Translations under genes and position numbers: made by a program
Assembly: GCF_964340395.1 (NCBI RefSeq)
Contig: NC_135558.1
Location: 4,356,001-4,420,000 of the forward strand
Direction: 5' to 3'
Origin: Glandiceps talaboti
Lineage: Eukaryota > Hemichordata > Enteropneusta > Spengelidae
DNA: 64,000 nt
In this document: piece by piece, positions 39,501 through 50,852 of the stretch
Layout of the letters: each line of letters starts with the position of its first letter
Position numbering within the stretch: position 1 is the first letter of the stretch
Notes under the pieces: model-generated
What the model saw: only the letters and a program-made list of their open reading frames with translations
The model's database searches: none
Told to the model about the DNA's origin: nothing

Positions 39501-42500
39501 CACATCTGATCAAAATCGGATTAGCCCCAAAAAATTAAGTACATCAAGTATATCACACATCATTTACCTTGTTCGTTAGGATTATATACCAAATTGAATG
39601 CTTTTTGTGTCATTTCATATTTAACTGCAGGGATTTTGTAGCCAACCCATTCACTGATTTCTTCACACCAAAATGTCAATTGATAAATGCGCACTGCATA
39701 TTCAATCCAGCATTACATTTCTTTTAGAAAGAACCTGTTATCATGAACTATAGATTTTGGGAATCATACCTAATCCATGAAATCTTCTTTGAAGCTGTTT
39801 TCAGAATTGAATAATATTACTTCAAAAGTGTTGATGAATTTTGACTATAATGGCACTGCTACATATATAAGTCATGATCTTTTATTACATACTGAAAAAT
39901 TACAATCACACGATATTGTCTTTTAATCACATGATTTTGCTTTTATATTTCTAAATACTTGGTTGCATCCTAGGTTTCAATGCAGTCAGGTCCATCAGTG
40001 CTGGGATCATTGTAAAAAAAAAAAGCCTTTGTTCTATGTACAACACAAACCGGGATTCAAACAATTATAGTATTGCTTGCATAAGGTGTATGTTGAAATC
40101 TTTTGAACTAAAATACAAAAGGTATCGCAAATATTCAACAGTTTTGCTTGGTATTTTTAATATTCAAGACCCTGAGTTTGATTCTTATCAATTCCATTGC
40201 GACTAGGTTAGTGGTGTGAAACTTATTCACTGCCGAAGAACAATTATTTGAACATATGTTGAATTTGACCTTAACCTTGACCTTTGTGCATCTCCCTCCT
40301 TAAGCATCATGTAATAAAAGTGTGTTAAGATCCTGTATAACAGTAGTAGTGTGTTATATTACAGAGATTTTCACTATATAAATTAATTTTTGTAAACTAC
40401 AGTCACAAATTTATCTTTCGAACCCCTATTCAACCATGACTTTTCACTTTTTCAATTATTTTTTCCTTTTGAAAATTGTACCCAACATTTACTTTCAATT
40501 CAAATTGGCTGATTTACCTCTCTATTAAATCTATGATCATACTGTATGTACAAAGTCTGAATCATTTTTAGCAGACTGAATATAAGTAAATTTGGGGTAT
40601 ACATAGCTTTTATATTTTGATCCCAAGGAAATTGTCTATATTTCAGCAAGTACAACAACTCAATACAACAAGTCAAAAAAGCAACATAATTGATGGGTGG
40701 GAAATTTGCTGCAGTTACAGCAACTGAGAAATTTAACTTAACCAGTCATTTTTCTTTCTAGATTTACTAGTTATAACATTTTAGGGCCTACTCATGTTTT
40801 ATTTAAATCATATCTGTTGATGCTACTCCGAAATTTAAAGTTTGTTGAGATACAAGGTGTGTAGGATTTTGTTACACAAGAAAAAAGATTTCAGAGTATA
40901 TCACATATCTTGTGTGTTGTGAACTATAGTATAAAACTGATCTTTAATCTTCAATGACAACATTGCAGTTTGATATTCATTATTTGCACGCCTCTGGGTT
41001 TCCATTCAAAGTCAGTCCATTGGTGTATATATACAGCAATACTAAGTAATATACACATACATGTGTAGATCCAGTATGCCTACTGTGTGTACTGCTACCT
41101 TGTATGTGAGAGATTTCTCACCATACAACATCTTACTCTACAGACTGACAAAGTGATTGCAAATCTGAAAATGAGCTTTCTTCAATTACTCAGGCGATAA
41201 AATGATTTGAAATGCTAGCTGATTAAAAAGATAGCTCATCTTTCTTGATACCTATCGCTTACAGAATTGATATCCTGCTTTCTGTTAATATCTGCAGATG
41301 TTTGCAAAGATTTACCTGGATTTCACAAGGTAAAGGCCATCCAATTAGGGCCAGCATTTATATCTCGCTGTAGAAACTTGACAGAAAAAAATTCTCATGT
41401 CTTAGTGTTTGAAAAATTCATATTTCTGTCAAATGATCACTTGAACTTACTGCATTTTAAAAATTTATAAAAACAAATTAAGCTTCATTTTAATTGCCTA
41501 AATATCATGTCCATATGCCACATTATATATTAATACCTTGTAGAGAAAATGCCTGCATCTTCTTTACATCTCTTCAAACAGTTAATTACGTACCATTTAA
41601 TAATATATCCACAGATATCCTCAAACCAAAATTTAGACATTTTTCATTTGAATATGAATTTCAGTGTTGCAGCCAGCCTTTGGAAAGAGTGGGACATAGT
41701 GTCCCAAGACTTTCATTTCTCTGGGTCATCATAAGTTTTTTTGGGACATTATTATTTTTAAAAAAGCACCAATGGCATTGTAGCACAACTGCAAAATATT
41801 TACCGACATGCTGATCCATCCTAGATATTTACTGATGAGAATGATTATGCCTTTGCCTATCCAACCCTGTTGTTATCTATGCAATATACGCGATCATTTG
41901 GCTGTTGCTATAGACGTGGTCATGTTGCGCACTCTTGCTAAACATATTTGCATACAATGTTAGTGTGGGTCATCTATGACCCATCACCTCCAAAATTGTG
42001 GGTCAGGTCCAAAAAATGTGTGTCAAATGACCCAAAAAACCCTCAAGCTGCAACACTGAATTTAATTTTTTTTTTTGACAATTACTGCAATTATCATTCT
42101 ATGTCATGCGTGAAATTTCATTGCACTGGATTGTAATTTGTATTCTCCTTGCACACATTTGAAATCTGGATATTTCATAGGGCAAGGATACCTCATGAGT
42201 TCATGCTAACAAAAGCACTGATAGGGTTTATGTTTAAAAACAGTAATGAAATCTTGAGTAGCAGCTTTATCACCAAGTTATTTCTACAATATATATATGT
42301 ACATGTAGCAAGTAGAACATAAAAAGACAGTGTCTATATGGAACAAAGTGCAGTAGTCCTATGCTTTATTGCTCTGGATTTATTTTAGCAGAATATGCAC
42401 AAAAGATGTCCTGCCAACATACAAGGTGTAATATTTTTGTTTTCAGATGTTCTGACAGGTATCAAGAACAGTTGCACTGAATAAAGTAGGCCGATGGGAT

Positions 42501-45500
42501 AAGTTCTTTACAGATAGTATCACCTATCCCATTGTACTGTCCACTAAATTAAAGTGTGCCTGCCAAGTCCTAACTTGCCATTTGACAAGATTTTTGATGT
42601 GCCTAAATATAGTCACTGTACTTTTAATACTTCAAGTACGTTAAATGAATTAGCCTTATTTGATGCTTAAGTTTGTAAATTACTATGAACTAAGTCAGAT
42701 ATTAAGGTTTCAAAACCAGTTTACCTTCTGTGAATGATTTATGGTGAAAATGTTCCATTAGATGATTCCATTTAAAGAAAAGCAGGATCTTGGATGCAGA
42801 AATGGAACCTCATGAATGTTTGCTTTGATGAATTTTCACAAAAAGTACCTGGCAAGTGTCGTGGCATGTTTTAGTGTGAAGGTAGCCAATTTCTTCTGTC
42901 TACTCACAGGATCAGTACATACCGCATGTAGAACAACTGTTGAAAAGTCATTCATCCTGACCAGTAGACAAGCTGGCATAGAAGAATATATACATTTTTT
43001 AGAAAAATAAAAACTTCAATTTTGAAAGAGTAAACATTCCACATGAGAGGTATGTTTTAATGTAAAAAAATTTTGGTTTTTTGTGAATCAAGATAAAGGA
43101 ACTGTCATCAATCTAATCTAACATAAATATCATCCTGACAGGTGTCTTAGAAATACTGGTAAGGATGAATAAGATCTGAATGATTATTATCTGGGAATCA
43201 AAGTTGTTTACATTCACTGATTCAGTGATACTGCAAACTTTAGGAGTATGTGTAAAAAGCAACAACATGATAAAAATAATTGAATACTGTTATAAAAAGA
43301 AACTGCAAAATTGTCAAATATTAGAGGAAGTGTTTCCTTCCTCCTGGTGGTTTTATTACACATGTACATTGTAGTAAATTGTACCTACAAGAAGAATAAC
43401 ATAGCATTCGATAAAAACAATTTTAGATAACCCAATATTTTTCTTCACTCAACCTACGCTCAACCTACACTCAACCTAATAAAATATGAGTGATCTAAGG
43501 GGCCTCGTCATTACTAATGGAAAGAAGAGTAGTGTGAAGGGAGAAAACCCTAAGGTCATAATTTTTGCACAACTGAACTGATAAGGTTCAGTAGTGCTAT
43601 AGGCATGCCAAAGTAACTGTGTGTGTGTGTGTGTGTAAACAAAACCACTGGACCGATTGCCATGATATTTGGTGGGTATATTACCTTGGGTGTCTAGTTG
43701 CGAAATTTTCCAAATCAAAATGATCTTACCACTGGTGTGTGATTTTGGTCAAAAAATGTGATTTTTGGTCAAAAAATTAAACTCCAAAACTGCTCAGCAG
43801 ATCTATCTGAAATTTGGTTTGAACATTCTGAGAGGTGTTTAGATTAAGACTTGTTCATGACATGATCTGATCAGTGATATGCAAATTAGGTAAAACAATG
43901 TGTCTTTTTGGTCAAAAATCTTTAATTCCAAAATTGTTGAGCAGATTGGGTTGAAACATGATGGGAACATTCTTAGTGGACTTTAGATTAAGAGTTGTTC
44001 TTAAGCTGACATTTAATGGTGATGCATCTGGGGATTATACTTCCACAGGCATAATTCATTAAAATCACACAAAAATTAATAGTAACATTTTTTCACTCAT
44101 ACTTTGAGCATCGAATGATGTAGACATGTGTTGTCTTGACACAGAACAACCAGGGTATAACTTCCATATTTTAAGTCCCCAAGGGGAGGGAAACTATTAC
44201 AATAGGCTCCATCCATGTGTATGTGTGTCTGTCCCTCTCTAATACATCATTATTCAGACATGCAATGTCCGATTTCATTCAAACCTGGCACAAATATATC
44301 ATCTGGAACATATGCATGTCAATTTGTTTCGCAACATATGCGAATGAAATGTGCAGCCATATGTATGGTTAAAAATTAATATTGACTGCATACATTGTAT
44401 ATATATATTAAACTCAAAAACATTAATACATGGAGAAACTATTCATGTGTCTATCCCATATTATCAGGGGCAAGATTTCTTTTAAGACATATACCTTGAT
44501 CTTGACCTTCAGAATCAATTATCAAAATCAAGTCCATTTCATGCCTATCACAGGCATGTTATTATTTTTTTGTTTAAATCACATCCTTAGGTAGTACAGA
44601 ACAAGAGGAATATGCACATGATTTATATTTAGTGCTCATACCACTTTTTACTGAATGGCAGCTGTATTTGTAATGAACAGTTATGTATTAACGCATAACT
44701 CAAACGTAAATTCATAGAGACTCCATTCAAGTGTCTATCGCCATACTATCAGGTTTAAACTTTCCAAGAACTCTTCTAAGACATTTACCTTTGACCTTGA
44801 CCTTCAGGGTCAATTATCAAAATCAAACCATTTCGTACTTATCACAGATGCTTTGCACTATATCTGTAACTGGAGTTTTTTAATGATCAGACAACCAGCC
44901 TAGAAAATTGTTAAAATACCAATAATTAGACACTGTACATGTTAATTAGACGTCTATTTTATCTATAAATAGTATATTAAAAGCATTTGCCTGCCAGCCT
45001 GTCTGACTGGCTGGCTGTCTGACTTTCTGTGCACGTTGTGTGTTAAATTTAAAAGTCTAATTTTAAGATGGATGATTTCCTCCAAGTCAGTGTCTTTGAT
45101 GTTACTATTAGTGGCTTGTTGATACATTACACAAGCCAAAATGACCATGAGTAATATGCAAATAAGGTGTGAAATATCAGTAATATGCTCATAAGATATA
45201 CAATGCCTGCAGTATGCATAAATTGTCAATACAAATATGCAAATAATGTACACAGTGCCTTAATATGCAAATGTGGGATACATTAGCCCTGGACATGTCT
45301 ATATGGCACAAAAAAATCTCACTTCAGGTAGGATTCAGGACAGTTTGAGGTTATGTAGAATGAGAGTGCAAACATACCCTGATCCTGTTCTGATACTGTT
45401 TTGACTTAATAGGACAATCTGAGAGGTTTCCTGATTCAGAAACATTCCTGACTTCATTCTACGTGTGCATTCCATCATATGTGACATGTATATACACGCC

Positions 45501-48500
45501 ATCTTGAAACCCTCCTGACTTCATCATATGTACAGTGTGTATGCGTTCCATCTTGAAACCCTCCTGTGTGTATGTGTTCAATCTTGAAACCCTCCTGTGT
45601 GTATGCATTACATCTTGAAACCCTCCTGTGTGTATGCGTTCCATCTTGAAACCCTCCTGTGTATGCGTTCCATCTTGATACCCTCCTGTGTGTATGTGTT
45701 CCATCTTGAAACCCTCCTGTGTGTATGAATTCTATCTAGAAACCTTCCTGACTTCATCATATTTACTGTGCATATGCATTCCATCTAGAAACCTTCCTGT
45801 GTGTATGGGTTCCATCTTGAAACCCTCCTGTGTGTATGCATTCCATCTAGAAACCTTCCTGACTTCATCAGATTGTAAAGACAACTATTTTTAGTTTCCC
45901 TTTCCCATGTTGAATACTTCATATATTGTAAAATTGTTATAATATATGTATATATATTTCTGGGAATAAAGAAGAAGAAGATCATATGTACTGTGTGTAT
46001 ATGGGTTCCATCTAGAAACCTTCCTGACTTCATCATATGTACTGACAGTCGTGTGTATATGTTTCATCTTGAAACCCTCCTGACCTCATCCTATGTACTG
46101 TTGTGCATGTGTTGATCAAAGATCAAAATCCTGGCATGTATCAGTGCTGACAATATACAAGTTCACAATACCATGTGTAGATATTAAATAACTTTATACA
46201 AAATGATTATAATGCGCATTTTTATAAATCTGTATCTCATATTGCAGACCATTCAAGAGAGACATGGTAGTAAGTAAGCAAATTAATAAACTTTGATCAA
46301 AAGGCAAGTTCCAGAGAATTGATGACCAGGAACTCAGCACTCCATCAATACAACTGTACACCATAGTTGTATACCTTTAGCACACAGTAGAACTTTGATA
46401 GAGTGTCAATAGCCGCCACTGCTCCAGTTTTTATATCTTGACTATCTGTACTTCATGTTTTATTTTTTATTGGTACTATTCTACTATTTTTACGACTCTA
46501 GTTTTTATCTCTTTTCTGTGTAGGTATTGTATTTTTTATGCATTTTATATCATGCTTGAAAATCCATTAATGGCTGAATTGGTTTCAATCAATCAATCAA
46601 TCAATCAATATTGTGACAGGTTACATACAGGTCACGTAATAGCAATTGTAGGCTCTTGTTTATATCCATAAGATACTACAGTGTGTGTATTACAGCCAAA
46701 CTGTGAAGAACTCTGGCTGCATGTACAAGTATATTACATTTCAGCATTACTTCTGATAATCTCTGATAATCTCTTTGTGTACATACGTGGCTGCTTCATT
46801 GACTTTCCCAATTCTATTTTTTTTTTCACATTTGTATTAACTACAGCTTTTTTATCCTGATCTGAGATGTTTTCTTTTCAACATGAAAATACTGAGATTT
46901 GCAACTACAGTTAAATTAATGTTCTTTTGGGAGATTCAAATGCGATGACATAACACGTCTCCCACTGGATTTAAGACATTTTTTCCACAGTGAAAAGTTA
47001 GCAATAAAACGAGGCACTGTACAGACAGATGCATCTGTTCATTCTCACATGCATCTGTCCATCCTCATATGCATTTGTCTGTCCTCATATGCATCTATAT
47101 CTGTCTGTCTGTCCGCATCTATCTGTCTGTCCTCACATGCATCTATCTGTCTGTCTGTCCTCATATGCATCTATCTGTCTGTCCTCACATGCATCTATCT
47201 GTCTGTCTGTCCTCATATGCATCTATCTGTCTGTCTGTCCTCACATGCATCTATCTGTCTGTCTGTCCTCATATGCATCTATCTGTCTGTCTGTCCTCAC
47301 ATGCATCTATCTGTCTGTCTGTCCTCACATGCATCTATCTGTCTGTCCTCACATGCATCTATCTGTCTGTCCTCATATGCTACTGTTTGTCCTCACATTC
47401 ATTAGTCCTTCCTCGTATGCATCTGTCTGTCCTTGTAGTCTATTCATAAAACTACTTGCACTTTTGTTTATAACTGAACAACCTATCATTTGGATCTGTT
47501 TATTAAAGGCAGTAAACCAAACTTTCATTTCAAATATACAATAAAACACTGTGACAGTCATTAAAGAGTATGATGTAAAGCAGTTATGAGTTATGATATC
47601 ATATCATCTCTAGTGTTATTAGGAAAGCAAACAATATTTTATAGTAATATTGACATGAAATACTGATAAGCTTCTGATGTTTCATGATATACACAGTGTA
47701 TACATATATAATTTATAATGAAGTATCCGATTTCATGGAAACCTTCCACCAGATATTAAATTCATAATGATTTTGTCTATGTCTGTGTGAACTTAGGTAT
47801 CTGTCTTGTATTAAAGGGATAATATAGCTTGCCATTGGTATTACAGTTTAAAGCTGTTATAGAGTACATTAAAACATCTACTAATGAAGTTTTTGTGGGA
47901 AGTTATTTTAAACTCATTCTACATTTAACAAAATATGTATGATTTATCATTTTAAACACTCAAGTGAGTGGAAACATTAAATGTTAAACATGCAATATTA
48001 TATTCTTCCTTCGAGTTGATCTTTTTCAAACAAGATTAATTATTAAAGTGACTAGCAATACCTTCTGATACTGTCAATAGGAGACCATTTTAATTTAATG
48101 TATTGGTTGTTGTGGTATCAGTTTCCATAAATGAAATGGTTTGGTGTGATTTTCATTTTCTCAGAAATTATGAGAGTTTGGGCCCTTGTTACCATGTCAA
48201 TGGAGAACACTGTATATGATGAGATGTAACATAATATACAATACATATTAACAGTTTGTCATTCTTTGGTAATTAAGTACAAAAATAATCATCACCTCTG
48301 TGGCTGGCTTTGTCAGGGGTAAGATTACAAATGTGTAAAATGTTTGTTATTGTGCTTACAATAACAAACTTTTCATATTTTGTAGCTTTTTGCAATGTAT
48401 TGAGTTACAAACACAGACTTGGTATATGTTATTTTACTCTGATTTTTCAAGTAGGAAGGCATGATAAAAATTTTCATTGGTTTATATTAACTTTCAATTT

Positions 48501-50801
48501 GAATTCAGTACAGCTCTCAGTGGTAATTTCAAATTCAGAACCAATATTGGTGCTAAAAACACATGGAGACTGGTCTTGATGAAGGATTTCTTGATTAGAA
48601 CAGTAATTGAATGCCAGGAGGTATTGAGGGTGTTACTTTATCTTAGTGTATCAAGATATTTTGATAAGAAATCATAAACTTTATCTTATTTAGTCAGGCA
48701 AGGGGTGTAACTTTATTACCACAACTAAACTGAGGTTCAGTAGTGCTATAGGCATGGTGAAATGTGTGTGTGTGTGTGTGATTTATGTCAAAAACTGCCA
48801 GACCGATTGCCTAGGTATTTGGTGGGGACATTACTTAGGGCGTGAACATGTAGATGGGAAATTGTTCAAATGAAAATGATTGCATTGATGATGTGCATTT
48901 TGGGTAAAAAAAACTTAAACTCCAAAACTATAGGGCAGATTGGCCTGAAATTTGTTTGGAACATTCTTGGGATGTGTAGATTTTGAATTGTTCATGACGA
49001 GGTGATTCCATCAGTCATATGCAAATTAGGTCTAAAAATGTGTCTTTTTGGTCAAAAGTATATAATTCCAAAACTACTGTGTGGATTGGGGTGAATTTGG
49101 TAGGAGCATCCTTAGGGGTGTTTAGATTAAGAATTGTTCATGACATGATGATACCATCAGTGATATGCAAATAAGGTCTAAAAAAGTTTGTTCTTTTAGT
49201 CAAAAATCTATAATTCCAAAACTACTAAGCAGATTGGGATGAAATTTTATGGGGATGCCTATGGTGATGTGTACATGAAGATGTATTCACAACATGATCA
49301 TCCTACCAGTGATATGTAAATTAGGTCTAAAAATCTCAATTTTGGTCAAAAACTTGATGAATGGGCTGAAACTTTGTGGGGATATTTCTGGAGGTGTTAT
49401 TCTGCAGTTACTGTTCAAAACATTTTGACAAAACTGGCCCTAGCCACCATGGCTATGCTCTTATCAACAGTGAAATGATGATGCACATTACAAAGATAAC
49501 AACAGGGATGCGTAGGTAAATGAATAAAGAATAAACAAATGTATGTAGGTAAATATACCTAGAAACAAGACCATGCCCATAGCAACAGTCAATGGTGGTG
49601 TATATTTCAAAGATAACAAAAGGTATAATGCAGTGCAATTTTAGAAAGGCATGGGATGTTACTATATCTTAGTATATTGAAATAATTTGATAAGAGTTTA
49701 TCAGTTTTAATTTAGTCAGGCATGGGGTGTTACTTTATTTTTGTATATTGAGATATTTCGATAAGAATTCATAAACTTTTATTTCAGTGGTCATGGGGTG
49801 TTACTTTATCTTTAGTGTATGCACTGGCAAATGTAATCTGGCATTACACACTTTTATTCAACATCTTCGCCCATGTAAAAGTTTCTTCTCAGACGCGTAT
49901 TGCTTAATCACTTTTGCCATAAGACAAAGACGCCAAAGAGAAGCCATTTCTTGTTTTCATCTTGTTCCCATAAGCTCTGTTAAATCTCTATTGTTTCACG
50001 TGGGAACTTGCTCCATCAAGTGGAGCTTGTTTTGGCCACAGGCAATTAAATAAAAAGAAAATAACATCTTATCAAAAATTGTGATTTAAATTTCCAAGAT
50101 TCTTTTGTAATGGAAGCTGTTTAAATCATAATCATAACGTTAATGTACATTCCCTATTGCATAAACACTATCTTGGGATGTAAAAGAAAATGTTACAGTC
50201 TCAATACGGGTATTTGTGCCTGTATGCATCTTGAATTTATGTGTACCATTAAATTCCCTTGTGCATACTTCTGTATTGGGGCAGTCATACATAATGGATG
50301 ACAATTTACAATGTTGATAATTCACAAACATTTAGATCCAGAGTAAAAAACTCATTGTAGACTTTTAGATTTGGATGTTATTCATTTCAAAAGTTTGGGT
50401 GAAAATTTCTCTGATTCACAAAAAAATGTGAATGTAATTATGTTAACTTTGTATATCTGAAATCACTTCTGCCAAAACTGGCAAGAAACTGACAATTACT
50501 CTTTGTATGAACTATGTGAGAAACTGAGGAGAAATTTATTTTTCTCCCATAATCCTTGTGAGAACTTCCTTTCTCACAACCTTCCTGCTCGAATACTTGC
50601 TTCTGAGTTCTAATTAGTTGAATTGGCAAAGGCTTATAGTTTAGTGACAACATGAATCATAAAAATCTTTGGATGACTTTCCTAGTATCCTCAAGTATAC
50701 ATTAATTTTTTTCTAAATCTCTACAATTAAATGACAATAGTAAGAGCCATGATTATCAAATCAGATTGAAATCATAAATATGATTTCACGGCTATTTGGA
50801 C

Positions 50802-50852
<51 letters not shown>

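Noticed and set aside
45459-46036. Repetitive ORFs with HTGGFQDG-type peptides
   Set aside because: Minisatellite read in multiple frames on both strands.
47029-47544. 171-codon ORF rich in Cys, Leu and His
   Set aside because: CTGT-based minisatellite open in three frames.
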